DNA from: F23-B02 sp963632825
GTDB lineage: Bacteria; Bacillota; Clostridia; Oscillospirales; Oscillospiraceae
Direction: 5' to 3'
Assembly: GCA_963632825.1 (NCBI GenBank)
Contig: CAVGWF010000001.1
Span: 1-54,328, forward strand
Length of the DNA stretch: 54,328 bases
Shown: piece by piece, positions 1-8,901 of the stretch
Layout: every line of letters starts with the position of its first letter
Numbering within the stretch: position 1 is the stretch's first letter
Notes under the pieces: generated by a model
Told to the model about the DNA's origin: nothing
The model's database searches: none
The model's input: the letters and a program-made list of their open reading frames with translations, nothing else
Program-made: the position numbers and the translations under genes

Positions 1-390
1 TCACCGGTCGGGCAACCAGAGATAACTGTATTGGCAGGTGCGTCAAGGCGCCATTGAAAAAAACGATCCCTCAGTCAGCCATGCGGCTGACAGCTCCCTT
101 TACGCAAGGGAGCCAAGGGGCGGCACCGTTTCATTAGGCAAATTCACGGGATGCGCTGCCTCCCTTGTGCAAAGGGAGGTGGGTCGGCGTAAGCCGAGCC
201 GGAGGGATTGTATATTGTATCGGCTTGCGCCGAGATATAATTTCACCTCATCAGTCGGCTTTGCCGACAGCTTCCCCTCCGAGGGAAAGCCAATGACGCA
301 CCGATTCAGTGCGGCAGTTTACCGGTTTCACCGGAGCTTTCCGGTCGGGACCTTGCAATAAATGTATAAGTACAGCAGAAAGGCGTAACT
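1..390. repeat. Modular palindromic intergenic repeat cluster (upstream of gyrA)
   Basis: Non-coding. It holds four modules that recur through the window, here in the minus-reading orientation. They are a terminal module with CCGGTCGGGCAACC and AAGGCGCC (1-55), a palindrome CTCCCTTTACGCAAGGGAG (about 68-116), a second palindrome CTCCCTTGTGCAAAGGGAG followed by GGTCGGCGTAAGCCGAGCC (about 160-211), and a third, CGGCTTTGCCGACAGC (about 253-290). A further terminal module runs into the gyrA leader. Open frames here are low-complexity products of the repeat and I do not call them genes. Confidence 0.85.
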
Positions 391-396
391 GAAAAA

Positions 397-2910
397 ATGG
401 CAAGTAAGAATAAGGATTACAAACCCGAGGATATAGCGTTTCCGAATCAGCACATAGAGCAGTCAGAGCTCGTGAGCGAGATGAAAAACAGCTATATTGA
501 ATATGCGATGAGCGTTATCATCGGGCGTGCACTGCCGGATGTGCGCGACGGCTTAAAGCCCGTGCACCGCAGAATACTCTACGCAATGTATGAAGATAAC
601 CTCACGCATGATAAGGCGTTCCGCAAGTGCGCGACCGCGGTCGGCGATGTACTTGGCAGATACCATCCGCACGGCGACGCATCGGTATACGATGCACTGG
701 TGCGTCTTGCGCAGGACTTCTCCATGCGCTATCCCCTCATCGAGGGCCACGGCAACTTCGGCTCAGTTGACGGCGATCCACCCGCGGCCTACCGTTATAC
801 CGAGGCGCGCATGGCGCGCATGTCCGACGAGATGCTGCGCGACATAGAAAAGGACACCGTCGACTGGGATCCCAACTTCGACGAAACGCGCAGGGAGCCG
901 CGCGTTCTGCCGTCGAGATTCCCGAACCTGCTGGTAAACGGCTCGTCGGGCATTGCGGTCGGCATGGCGACGAATATCCCGCCGCATAACCTCACCGAGG
1001 TCATAAACGCCTGCATCTGCGTTCTGGATAACCCCGAGGCGACCATGAGCGAGCTTTTGCAGCACATCACCGGCCCCGACTTCCCGACCAAGGGCATCAT
1101 CATGGGCAGAAGCGGCATCCGTCAGGCTTACATGACCGGACGCGGCAAGGTCATCATGCGCGCACGCACGGAGTTTGAGGAGTTCGGCAAGGACAGAACG
1201 AGGATAATCGTAACCGAGCTGCCGTATCAGGTCAATAAGCGCCAGCTCATCGCCGCGATCGCGGAGAATGTCCGCGACAAGCGCATAGAGGGCATATCCG
1301 ATCTGCGCGATGAGACCGACCGCAACGGTATGCGCATCGTCATAGAGCTCAAGCGCGACGCAAACCCGCAGATAGTGCTCAACCGTCTGCTTACCCAGAC
1401 CCAGATGCAGACGAGCTTTTCGATAAATATGCTGGCGCTGGTGAATAACCAGACCCAGCCGAAGATACTCAATCTGCGCCACATCATCGACGAGTACCTC
1501 ACCTTCCAGGAGGAGCTCATCGTGCGCAGGACAAAGTACGACCTCAGAAAGGCCGAGGAGCGAGCCCACCTGCTGGAGGGTCTGCTCATTGCGCAGGATA
1601 ACATCGACGAGGTCATCCGTATCATCCGCAGCAGCTACGACAACGCCAAGCAGAACCTCATGGAGCGCTTCGGGCTGTCCGATGTCCAGGCTCAGGCGAT
1701 ACTGGATATGCGCCTGAAATCGCTTCAGGGTCTCGATCGCGAGAAGCTCGAAAACGAGTATAAGGAGCTTGAGGCGCGCATCGCGTATTACAAGGAGCTG
1801 CTCGCCGATCCGGAGAAGATCAAGGGCGTTCTCAAAACCGAGCTCATCGAGATCCGCGACAGATACGGTGACGAGCGCAAGACCGAGATACAGGATGTCG
1901 AGGACGAGATCGACATAGAGGACCTCATTGAAGAGGAGGACTGCGTCTATACCCTGACCCACAACGGCTATATAAAGCGCCTGCCCACGGCGGAATACCG
2001 CGCGCAGGGACGCGGCGGCAAGGGCGTAAAGGCAATGGCAACGCGCGAGGAGGACTATGTGGAGACCGTGTTCACCGCCTCCACGCACGACAGCATCCTG
2101 TTCTTCACGAACCTCGGCAAGGTGTATGTCCGCAAGGGCTACCGCATCCCCGAGGCGGGAAGGTCGGCGCGCGGTCAGAATATAATAAATATAATCCCCA
2201 CCGAGACCGGCGAAAAGGTCAGCGCCATGATCGCCGGACGCGGCATTGCGGAGGATAGCTATCTCGTGTTCATAACCCGCAGCGGCACGGTGAAGCGTAC
2301 CGCACAGTCGGCGTTCAAGAACATCCGTTCAAACGGCATCCGTGCACTGTCACTGGACGAGGGCGACGAGCTCATGACCGTTCTCGAGACCTCCGGCGAG
2401 GATAAGATACTGCTTGCAACTCACGACGGCATGGCGATCTGCTTTAACGAGACCGATGCGCGCGCAATGGGGCGTGACGCGGTCGGCGTGCGCGGCATAC
2501 GCCTGCGCGAGGGCGACTTCGTCGTCGGAGCGGGCATTGCTGCCGAGGGTACGGCGATACTGTCCATAACCGAAAACGGTTACGGCAAGCGCACCGATGT
2601 CGGCGAGTACAGCGTGCAGAACCGCGGCGGTATGGGACTTAAAAACTACAACATCACCGATAAGACCGGACCTATAGCGGATGTTGCCGTCGTCACCGGC
2701 GGCGAGGATCTGCTTGTTATCTCCGATGACGGCACGATAATCCGCATGGATGTCGGCAGCATAAGCCTGCTTTCCCGCAGCACTCAGGGCGTGCGCGTTA
2801 TGCGTCTTTCCGGTGATGCGAAGGTCATCTCCATCGCACCCGCCGATAAGGAGGAGACCGAAGCGGAGGAGGCCCCCGCAGAGAGCACCGAAACCGAGAA
2901 TAACGAGTGA
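397..2910 (+). CDS. gyrA: DNA gyrase subunit A
   Basis: GyrA, 837 aa, the breakage-rejoining subunit of gyrase, which works as A2B2 with GyrB to add negative supercoils. Residues 30-480 form the topoisomerase IIA core, with RALPDVRDGLKPVHRRIL near residue 44 and the catalytic Tyr134 in RYTEAR. The C-terminal half carries beta-pinwheel blades. A QGRGGKG gyrase box near residue 540 argues for gyrase over topoisomerase IV. The quinolone-resistance region reads HPHGDASVYD, so the position equal to E. coli Ser83 is Ala95, followed by Ser96; Asp99 matches Asp87. An acidic tail ends the protein. AAAGG about 13 bases before ATG is a weak ribosome site, next to the repeat. gyrB is not in the window. 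Confidence 0.97.
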   Translation: MASKNKDYKPEDIAFPNQHIEQSELVSEMKNSYIEYAMSVIIGRALPDVRDGLKPVHRRILYAMYEDNLTHDKAFRKCATAVGDVLGRYHPHGDASVYDALVRLAQDFSMRYPLIEGHGNFGSVDGDPPAAYRYTEARMARMSDEMLRDIEKDTVDWDPNFDETRREPRVLPSRFPNLLVNGSSGIAVGMATNIPPHNLTEVINACICVLDNPEATMSELLQHITGPDFPTKGIIMGRSGIRQAYMTGRGKVIMRARTEFEEFGKDRTRIIVTELPYQVNKRQLIAAIAENVRDKRIEGISDLRDETDRNGMRIVIELKRDANPQIVLNRLLTQTQMQTSFSINMLALVNNQTQPKILNLRHIIDEYLTFQEELIVRRTKYDLRKAEERAHLLEGLLIAQDNIDEVIRIIRSSYDNAKQNLMERFGLSDVQAQAILDMRLKSLQGLDREKLENEYKELEARIAYYKELLADPEKIKGVLKTELIEIRDRYGDERKTEIQDVEDEIDIEDLIEEEDCVYTLTHNGYIKRLPTAEYRAQGRGGKGVKAMATREEDYVETVFTASTHDSILFFTNLGKVYVRKGYRIPEAGRSARGQNIINIIPTETGEKVSAMIAGRGIAEDSYLVFITRSGTVKRTAQSAFKNIRSNGIRALSLDEGDELMTVLETSGEDKILLATHDGMAICFNETDARAMGRDAVGVRGIRLREGDFVVGAGIAAEGTAILSITENGYGKRTDVGEYSVQNRGGMGLKNYNITDKTGPIADVAVVTGGEDLLVISDDGTIIRMDVGSISLLSRSTQGVRVMRLSGDAKVISIAPADKEETEAEEAPAESTETENNE

Positions 2911-2917
2911 TCTCAAT

Positions 2918-3648
2918 ATTGTGCCGGCTTGCGCCGATGATATAATCTCACCTCATCAGCCGGCTTCGCCGACAGCTTCCCCTCAAAGGGGAAGCCGACG
3001 ATCCCTCAGTCAGCTAACGCTGACAGCTCCCTTTACGCAAGGGAGCCAAGGACGCACCGATTAAGTGCGGCGGTTTCAAGGTTTTGTCCGTACTCTCCGG
3101 TCGGGCAACCGGAGATATATGTATCCGTAGGTGCGTTAAGGCGCCTCTGAAAAAGCCTTTACGCAAGGTAGCCAAGGGAGGGAGCCGTTTCATTAGGCAA
3201 ACTTACGGGATGCGCCGCCTCCCTTGTGCAAAGGGAGGTGGGTCGGCGTAAGCCGAGCCGGAGGGATTGTCCACTCGCCGCGGCGGGCAATGCGCCACCG
3301 GCAATGGCAGTTGTTTTAACTGCGCCGTCACGGTAACGCACTGCGGAGAAAGCTTTTTTCCTTGCCTTCCCCTTGGAGGGGAAGGTGGGTCGGAGCGCAG
3401 CGGAGAGCCGGATGAGGTGAAATTAAATTCGGCGTAAGCCGCACAGCTTTTTCAATATTGTTGCCTGCGGCACGATTTATTTCCACCTCATCAGCCGGCT
3501 TCGCCGACAGCTTCCCCTCAAAGGGGAAGCCAAGGGCGCACTATTGTAGTGCGGCAGTTTATCGGTTTCGCCGGTACTCACCGGTCGGGCAACCGGAGAT
3601 AAATGTATCCGTAGGTGCGTTAAGGCGCCTCTAAAAAGAAAGGCGTGG
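2918..3648. repeat. Large modular repeat cluster between gyrA and the SHOCT gene
   Basis: About 730 non-coding bases made almost entirely of repeat modules. The CGGCTTCGCCGACAGC palindrome occurs at about 2950-2993 and again at 3481-3530. The CTCCCTTTACGCAAGGGAG module is at 3001-3051, the CTCCCTTGTGCAAAGGGAG module at 3220-3268, the module containing GCAGTTGTTTTAACTGC at about 3295-3345, and terminal modules at about 3090-3150 and 3577-3640. A diverged, inverted third-type palindrome lies at 3361-3420. The final terminal module abuts the start of the next gene and may serve as its leader. Confidence 0.85.
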
Positions 3649-3654
3649 CTGAAA

Positions 3655-4119
3655 ATGAATGAGAACAAAAATAAGAAAAGCAGTCCGGAGGGCGATAAGA
3701 TAAAGCTCACGGCGGCCGTTGTGTGCGGCATTCTTGTCCTCATGAATGTGGTTGGCGGCAGCGGTGCGGCGTTTCTTGTGATACTTGTCTGCGCCGCGGT
3801 GATAGTCCTCGCGGCTATCGGGATGAAAAAGCCGCAGGCGGGAAATGATGCACGGCAGACCGGCGGTATGCAGCCGCCGCAGAGCGGGTTTACCCGACCC
3901 GCCGCCGACAGACCTCGGGAAAAAAGCTTCTCCAAGCGCCTGACCGAGCTGATGCGCGATAATACCGACGACTGCGATGACGACCATGTTCACATCGAGC
4001 CGGACATTAACGCCGACCCGAACGAGAAGCGTGCAGCCCAGCTCAGAGAGATGCTCAGAAACGGGATTATTGAGAAGGACGAATACAACATACTCATGAG
4101 GAAATTCGGACTGAAATGA
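3655..4119 (+). CDS. Small membrane protein with C-terminal SHOCT-like domain
   Basis: 154 aa, no assigned function. A lysine-rich N terminus is followed by two adjacent hydrophobic segments (about residues 17-36 and 38-55). A polar, Pro/Gln-rich linker and an acidic stretch (DDCDDDHVH) come next. The last 30 residues (QLREMLRNGIIEKDEYN, then KFGLK) fit the SHOCT pattern, a short helical module often found at the C terminus of oligomeric or membrane proteins. The stop overlaps the rnhA start (ATGA), so the two genes are probably co-translated. The start follows a repeat terminal module with AAAGG as a weak ribosome site. Confidence 0.7.
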   Translation: MNENKNKKSSPEGDKIKLTAAVVCGILVLMNVVGGSGAAFLVILVCAAVIVLAAIGMKKPQAGNDARQTGGMQPPQSGFTRPAADRPREKSFSKRLTELMRDNTDDCDDDHVHIEPDINADPNEKRAAQLREMLRNGIIEKDEYNILMRKFGLK

Positions 4120-4553
4120 AAAAAACTGTTATCATATACACCGACGGCGCGTGCTCCGGAAACCCGGGACCGGGCGGTTGGGGAGCGATACTGCGCTACA
4201 ACGGAGCGGAAAAGGAGCTGTCCGGCGGCGAGAGCCGGACGACGAACAATCGCATGGAGCTGACCGGTGTCATCTCCGCACTGCGGGCCTTGAAGGAGCC
4301 GTGCATCGTGGAGCTGTACTCGGATTCAAAATATGTCGTCGACGCGCTCGGCAAGGGCTGGGCGGTGTCGTGGCGGCGCAACGGCTGGAAGAAGGCGGAC
4401 AAAAAACCGGCGCTGAACTCCGATCTGTGGTCGGAGCTGCTGGAGCTCTGCGACAAGCATGAGGTGCGCTGCCATTGGGTCAAGGGTCACGCGGAGAATG
4501 AGTTCAATAACCGCTGCGACGCCCTCGCCGTCAGGCAGCGCGATTCTTTTTAG
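4116..4553 (+). CDS. rnhA: Ribonuclease HI
   Basis: RNase HI, 145 aa, which degrades the RNA strand of RNA-DNA hybrids. The four acidic metal ligands are visible: Asp10 in YTDGACSGNPGPGG, Glu48 in NNRMEL, Asp70 in YSDSKYV and Asp135 in NRCDALA. The mobile His125 lies in WVKGHAENE. The basic-protrusion region (WRRNGWKKADKKP) is present, so this is the E. coli-like full form. Its start overlaps the stop of the membrane-protein gene by four bases. The stop is followed within a few bases by the terminal module of a repeat. Confidence 0.95.
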   Translation: MKKTVIIYTDGACSGNPGPGGWGAILRYNGAEKELSGGESRTTNNRMELTGVISALRALKEPCIVELYSDSKYVVDALGKGWAVSWRRNGWKKADKKPALNSDLWSELLELCDKHEVRCHWVKGHAENEFNNRCDALAVRQRDSF

Positions 4554-4890
4554 AGGAGGTTTTCCGCACCTACGGATACGGTTATTGCGGTTTCCCGACC
4601 GGCGAGTACCGGCGAAACCGGTAAACCGCCGCGCTGAATCGGTGCGCCCTTGGCTTCCCCTCGGAGGGGAAGCCAAGGGCAGAAGCATTCTCCGCAGTGC
4701 GTTACCGTGACGGCGCAGTTAAAACAACTGCCATTGCCGGTAGCGCATTGCCCGCCGCAGTGAGAGGACAATCCCTCCGGCTCGGCCTACACCGACCCAC
4801 CTCCCTTTGCACAAGGGAGGCAGCGCACCCCATTGGCTCCCTTGCGTAAAGGGAGCTGTCAGCCGCGAGGCTGACTGAGGGATCGTTTTC
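4554..4890. repeat. Modular repeat cluster after rnhA (forward orientation)
   Basis: Starts at the rnhA stop with the terminal module (GAGGAGGTTTTCCGCACC, then CGGATACGG). It continues through the AAAACAACTGCC module (4700-4765), the inverted CTCCCTTTGCACAAGGGAG module (4769-4827) and the inverted CTCCCTTGCGTAAAGGGAG module with its GTCAGCC arm (4830-4885). Orientation is opposite to the clusters at 1-390 and 2918-3648. Confidence 0.85.
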
Positions 4891-4897
4891 CACGATA

Positions 4898-4941
4898 AAA
4901 TAAAAAAGAGAGTGTGCATCTGCACACTCTCTTTTTTATTT
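4898..4941. terminator. Bidirectional intrinsic terminator
   Basis: A perfect inverted repeat with 21-base arms (AAATAAAAAAGAGAGTGTGC plus A, and its complement) around a TC loop. U-rich tails occur on both strands. It can end transcription from rnhA (plus) and from the convergent zinc-ribbon gene (minus). Confidence 0.9.
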
Positions 4942-4946
4942 CGTTT

Positions 4947-5399
4947 TCACTTGTCCGAATCGGACTCCTCATCGAGATCAAACTCAAGCTCGGAATCGCA
5001 TTTCGGGCAGCGGATGGAGCCGAAATCGAGATCCTCCTCATATACGGTGATCGTCTCGCCGCATTTCGGGCATGTTACCTCGTACTCCTGATCATCGCCG
5101 CAGCTTCCGCAGCAGCCAGAGCAGGACTCCTCATACTCGCCGTCGTCGGCATCGCAGTTCTCCTCGTCCTCGTCATAATCGGCAAGGCAGAGGTCCTCGA
5201 GATACTCCATATCCTCGCTGATATCGTTTATGCAGTCGGACAGACCGGCGGCGTGAGCCTCGACGGCTTCAATATCATCCGCCATTGAATCAAGAACATC
5301 AATAACGGCAAGCATGAGCTTACCCTCATTCGTGCTGTCCTTGATGCCAAGACCCTCTGCCAGACCCTTGAGATACGCTACCTTTTCACCTGCTGTCAT
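4947..5399 (-). CDS. CD1247-type N-terminal domain protein with zinc ribbon
   Basis: 150 aa, cytoplasmic, function unknown. The first 80 residues (KVAYLKGLAEGLG, then ESTNEGKL-like and VIDVLDSMADDIEAVE) match the helical domain widespread in clostridia and known from C. difficile CD1247. An acidic linker rich in Asp, Glu and Cys (SCSGCCGSCGDD) follows. The C-terminal ribbon has CPKCGET and CPKCDSE, enough for one zinc site. I place the start at 5399 rather than at an in-frame ATG 21 bases upstream, because AAGGAGG sits seven bases before 5399. It is last in the minus-strand run after efp. Confidence 0.75.
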   Translation of the reverse strand: MTAGEKVAYLKGLAEGLGIKDSTNEGKLMLAVIDVLDSMADDIEAVEAHAAGLSDCINDISEDMEYLEDLCLADYDEDEENCDADDGEYEESCSGCCGSCGDDQEYEVTCPKCGETITVYEEDLDFGSIRCPKCDSELEFDLDEESDSDK

Positions 5400-5476
5400 T
5401 TTTCGTTCCTCCTTTTTCAATTGAGCTTTGATGCTTATGCGGACACATTCGCTTCAAACCGTCTCGCGGCAAAGCC

Positions 5477-6040
5477 TTATTTTGCGCGGCCGAGGTACTC
5501 GCCGGTGCGGGTGTCGATCTGGATCTTCTCGCCGGGCTCGATGAACAGAGGCACCTTGACCTCTGCGCCGGTCTCGACGGTAGCGGGCTTGGTCGCGTTG
5601 GTGGCGGTGTTGCCTGCAAAGCCGGGGTCGGTGTCGGTGACAACGAGGTCGACGAAGAACGGGGGCTCGACATTGTATACCTTGCCCTTGTAGGAGTAAA
5701 CGGTGCACTCCATGTTTTCCTTTACGAATCTGAAGCTGTCGCCGAGGTTGGCCTCGTCAACGGGCTCGAGCTCATAGGTCTCAGGATCCATGAAGTAGTA
5801 CAGACCGCCGTCGTTGTAGCTGTATTCCATGCTTCTGCGCTCTACGGTAGCGCTTTCAAACTTTGCGGTGGGGTTAAAGGAAGTCTCGGTGACCGCGCCG
5901 GTGATGACATTTTTCATCTTGGTGCGCACGAAGGCCGCGCCCTTGCCGGGCTTGACATGCTGGAACTCGACGACCTGCATGACCTGGCCGTCCATCTCAA
6001 AGGTAACGCCGTTTCTGAAATCACCTGCTAAAATAGGCAT
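5477..6040 (-). CDS. efp: Elongation factor P
   Basis: EF-P, 187 aa, which relieves ribosome stalling at polyproline stretches by entering between the P and E sites. The N-terminal KOW-like domain carries the loop VKPGKGAAF with Lys33 at the tip, the residue modified in many bacteria. The middle and C-terminal OB domains end with GEKIQIDTRTGEYLGRA, the family signature. No EpmA/EpmB or YmfI modification gene is nearby. GGAGGATAACCTATT precedes the ATG. The upstream M24 peptidase gene is its usual neighbour in Firmicutes. Confidence 0.96.
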   Translation of the reverse strand: MPILAGDFRNGVTFEMDGQVMQVVEFQHVKPGKGAAFVRTKMKNVITGAVTETSFNPTAKFESATVERRSMEYSYNDGGLYYFMDPETYELEPVDEANLGDSFRFVKENMECTVYSYKGKVYNVEPPFFVDLVVTDTDPGFAGNTATNATKPATVETGAEVKVPLFIEPGEKIQIDTRTGEYLGRAK

Positions 6041-6122
6041 AATAGGTTATCCTCCTATGTTGTAAATATAATATTCGTCTATAGCCCAACTATTTTACAT
6101 TAAATAGCGCCACATTGCAAGA

Positions 6123-6371
6123 TTATTTTCTGCTTTTGCTCACGGGCACGCCGTTTTCTCTCTTGCCGGTGCGTTTTTCAAAGGCTATCTGGATCATATA
6201 AACGACCATGGACAGCACGCCGAGCAGGTACAGTATGTTCCTCAGCCCTGCCGGGAAATCCGGAATGAGATTTTGCAGCAGCGCCGTTGCTATCACGATA
6301 ATGAAGCCGATCCACAGAAACGGTGTGAGCGTTATCCTCTTTTCGTTTTCTTTTTTCTTTCCCTTTGCCAT
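6123..6371 (-). CDS. Small two-helix membrane protein
   Basis: 82 aa, not recognised as a named family. A lysine-rich N terminus (MAKGKKKENEKR) precedes two hydrophobic segments (about residues 15-33 and 42-62), and the C terminus is basic. AAAGGAGAGAG lies just ahead of the ATG. It starts 17 bases after the M24 peptidase stop and lies 82 bases ahead of efp, so it probably sits in the same transcript. A role in translation or peptide turnover would be inference only. Confidence 0.6.
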   Translation of the reverse strand: MAKGKKKENEKRITLTPFLWIGFIIVIATALLQNLIPDFPAGLRNILYLLGVLSMVVYMIQIAFEKRTGKRENGVPVSKSRK

Positions 6372-6388
6372 TAAACTCTCTCCTTTTC

Positions 6389-7459
6389 CTATAAGATCAA
6401 AAGCTCCTTCGGAGCCTTTGTAATGACCTCGCAGCCGCCCTCGCGCAGAACGAGCACATCCTCGATCCTGACGCCGAACCTGCCGGGCAGGTATATCCCC
6501 GGCTCTGCGGAAATGACAGCGCCGCAGGGCATCGGCGTTTTCACCGACGGAGCCGCCGCGGGCTGTTCATGGATATAAAGCCCCAGCGAGTGCCCGAAGG
6601 CATGGCCGAAATAATCGCCGAAGCCCGCCTGAGCTATAACGCTGCGCGCGGCACGGTCTATCTCCGCTCCGGTAACGCCGGCAGCGGCTTTTTTAATACC
6701 GGCAAGCTGCGCCCTGAGAACGGTGCCGTACACATTCTTCATTTCGTCCGTGGCATGACCCACCGCAACGGTGCGTGTCATGTCCGAGCAGTAGCCGTTT
6801 TTGAGGCAGCCGAAATCCATCGTTACAAAGTCGCCGTCCTTTACGGCGGCATCCGACGGCACGCTGTGCGGCATGCTCGAATTTGCCCCCGTGACGGCGA
6901 TGGGGTCAAAGCTGTTGCCCTCGCCGCCGTGCTTCAAGAGCCGGTAGGTTATCTCGGCTGCGATATCCCGCTCCGTTATGCCGGGGCGGATGATGCCGAG
7001 CACATCCTCAAGCGCCATTTCGGCTATCGACTGCGCAAGGCGCATGCTCCGCAGCTCGTCCTCGTCCTTTGATGCGCGCAGCTCGCTGAATATGCGCTGA
7101 CACGGCGTAAGCTCCATGCCGAGGCGCTTTTCCCACGCCAGATACTCTCCGTGCGGCAGGGAAAACTCCTCCGCGCCGAGTGACCTTATGCCGCACTCCC
7201 GCGCCGCCTCGCGCACGAGCTGCGTCAGACGCCTGTCCGCACCGAAAAGCCGGAGCTCGATATCCGGCGAAACGGCTTTCTCCGCCGCCTCTATATAGCG
7301 CGAATCGGTAAACAGAAACGCCCTTTCGTCAGTTATGAGCACCGCACCGTCGGTAAATGCAAAGCCCGCCGCATAGCGCTGGTTTTTTTCGTCAGTTATG
7401 AGCACCGCGTCAAGTCCGGCTTCGGCGAGCTTTCCGCGTATCCTTGCAAGTCTCTCCAT
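6389..7459 (-). CDS. M24 family Xaa-Pro peptidase
   Basis: Cytoplasmic metalloaminopeptidase of the creatinase fold, 356 aa, that would cleave Xaa-Pro bonds. Residues 1-125 form the creatinase N-terminal domain (GLDAVLITDEKNQRYAAGF). The catalytic pita-bread domain shows the dinuclear metal ligands: the two Asp in DFGCLKNGYCSDMTRT, His in HSLGLYIHE, Glu in SAEPGIYLPG and Glu in GVRIEDVLVL. The length matches the short Firmicute YqhT-type enzymes. Its place upstream of efp is conserved in Bacillus and clostridia. Whether it acts on dipeptides or longer peptides cannot be told. Confidence 0.9.
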   Translation of the reverse strand: MERLARIRGKLAEAGLDAVLITDEKNQRYAAGFAFTDGAVLITDERAFLFTDSRYIEAAEKAVSPDIELRLFGADRRLTQLVREAARECGIRSLGAEEFSLPHGEYLAWEKRLGMELTPCQRIFSELRASKDEDELRSMRLAQSIAEMALEDVLGIIRPGITERDIAAEITYRLLKHGGEGNSFDPIAVTGANSSMPHSVPSDAAVKDGDFVTMDFGCLKNGYCSDMTRTVAVGHATDEMKNVYGTVLRAQLAGIKKAAAGVTGAEIDRAARSVIAQAGFGDYFGHAFGHSLGLYIHEQPAAAPSVKTPMPCGAVISAEPGIYLPGRFGVRIEDVLVLREGGCEVITKAPKELLIL

Positions 7460-7500
7460 AGTATGCCTCCATTTGATTTTACCATTTCATTCCCGCGGTT

Positions 7501-8235
7501 TCAAGGCTTTTCTATGCCCCAGCCGGGCAGCGGCAGGCGCTGCATCGCGCCGAAGACCTTGCTTTTCATGTCGGGATAATCGGCGGAGAGAAGCCTTATG
7601 AGCTGCTTTATCTCATAGCGCTTGCTCGCTTTGTCCTGCGGGCAGGGGTTTTCCACTATCGGCACCTCCAGCGCGCCGGCAAGGTTTATTATCTTCTGCT
7701 CGCCGGCATATATCAGCGGACGGATCTGGGTGACACCGCTGCGGTCCATGTATGTTACGGGTCTGAAGCAGCTAAGCCGCCCCTCGAACAGCAGGCTCAT
7801 GAGAAATGTTTCGACCGCATCGTCGAAATGGTGTCCAAGCGCGAGCTTGGATATACCGCGAGCGCGTATCGCGTCGTTGAGCGCGCCCCTGCGCATTTTT
7901 GCGCACAGCGAGCAGGGATTATCCTCCCTGCGCACATCGAAAACTATCTCCTTGATGTCCGTTTTGAGGCAGGTGTAGGGTATGCCGAGCTCCGCGCACA
8001 TATCGCGCACGGGCGTGAAATCCATGCCCTCAAAGCCGAGCTCTATCGTTATTGCCTCAAGCTCAAAGTGCTTGGGGTAGTAGCTTTGCAGGTGCTTTAA
8101 AGCCAGCAGGAGCAGCATGCTGTCCTTGCCGCCGGACACGCCGACGGCAATCCTGTCGCCCTCATTTATCATATTGTAGTCGTCAACCGCCTTGCGGATG
8201 ATGCCCGAAAACTCGTTGAGTGCCCGTACATCCAT
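7501..8235 (-). CDS. TtcA-family PP-loop tRNA thiolation protein
   Basis: 244 aa PP-loop ATPase. GVSGGKDSMLLLLAL near residue 28 is the ATP-binding loop. CSLCAK and a later ENPCPQDK supply the cysteines that hold an iron-sulfur cluster in the TtcA group, which thiolates cytidine 32 of tRNA. TtcA relatives in clostridia are diverse, so the exact nucleoside is uncertain. I chose the ATG at 8235 because TTCGGAGG is well spaced before it; a longer frame to 8295 has no ribosome site. It diverges from the rplM promoter. Confidence 0.8.
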   Translation of the reverse strand: MDVRALNEFSGIIRKAVDDYNMINEGDRIAVGVSGGKDSMLLLLALKHLQSYYPKHFELEAITIELGFEGMDFTPVRDMCAELGIPYTCLKTDIKEIVFDVRREDNPCSLCAKMRRGALNDAIRARGISKLALGHHFDDAVETFLMSLLFEGRLSCFRPVTYMDRSGVTQIRPLIYAGEQKIINLAGALEVPIVENPCPQDKASKRYEIKQLIRLLSADYPDMKSKVFGAMQRLPLPGWGIEKP

Positions 8236-8339
8236 TGCAATTCCTCCGAAAAAACATAAAAACGAATTTAAGCATACGGCAGTTTTCGGGAGCATTCAGG
8301 GGCATTTGAGAGTTTCGGCTCCGAAAATTAAAATTGCCG

Positions 8340-8368
8340 TTGACACAGCTTTGCCGCTGTGGTATAAA
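8340..8368 (+). promoter_or_regulatory. Promoter of rplM-rpsI
   Basis: TTGACA (8340-8345), a 17-base spacer and TATAAA (8363-8368): a near-consensus vegetative promoter about 90 bases upstream of rplM. Confidence 0.85.
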
Positions 8369-8374
8369 AATAGA

Positions 8375-8413
8375 GCGCGCTATTTTTGTAATGCACATAT
8401 TTTAATAGCGCGC
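8375..8413 (+). promoter_or_regulatory. Leader hairpin of rplM (possible L13 autoregulatory leader)
   Basis: Arms GCGCGCTATT (8375-8384) and AATAGCGCGC (8404-8413) form a perfect ten-pair stem with a 19-base loop at the very start of the transcript. Firmicutes have a known L13 leader in this place. Assigning this hairpin to that class rests on position and the stem only. Confidence 0.55.
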
Positions 8414-8457
8414 CGCTTAAAAGTCAAAGATATTATTTATTATTTGGAGGCACAAAC

Positions 8458-8886
8458 ATGTCCACGACAATGCTTACCAAGGAGACCGTTGAAAGAAAAT
8501 GGTATATCCTTGACGCAGCAGGCAAGCCCCTCGGCAAGACTGCTGCCGCTGCCGCCGATCTGCTTCGCGGCAAGCTCAAAACCACCTATACTCCTCATGT
8601 CGACTGCGGCGACTATGTAATAATCATAAACGCCAAGGATGCGGTCCTCACCGGCAAGAAGCTCGAGCAGAAGTACTACCGTACTCACTCCGGCTGGGTC
8701 GGCGGTCTGAAGGAGACTCAGTACAAGCACCTGATGGAAAAGCGTCCGGAGCTGGCAATGCGCCTGGCAGTCCGCGGCATGCTTCAGAAGAATACCATTG
8801 CTCAGTGGCAGCTCAAGCGTCTGCGCGTTTTCGCCGGTGCAGAGCACACCCATGCAGCTCAGAAGCCCGAAGTTTGGGATCGTTGA
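8458..8886 (+). CDS. rplM: 50S ribosomal protein L13
   Basis: L13, 142 aa, a primary 23S rRNA-binding protein of the large subunit. Recognised from VERKWYILDAAGKPLGK, DCGDYVIIINAKD, the HSGWVGGLKE loop and AVRGMLQKNT. GGAGGCACAAAC precedes the ATG. It forms the usual two-gene operon with rpsI, 15 bases apart. Confidence 0.97.
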   Translation: MSTTMLTKETVERKWYILDAAGKPLGKTAAAAADLLRGKLKTTYTPHVDCGDYVIIINAKDAVLTGKKLEQKYYRTHSGWVGGLKETQYKHLMEKRPELAMRLAVRGMLQKNTIAQWQLKRLRVFAGAEHTHAAQKPEVWDR

Positions 8887-8901
8887 TAGGAGGAAGAGAA
8901 T

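Noticed and set aside
2918..3648. Possible CRISPR array
   Set aside because: The repeats are palindromic modules of different kinds in a fixed order, not equal direct repeats with unique spacers, and no cas gene is present.
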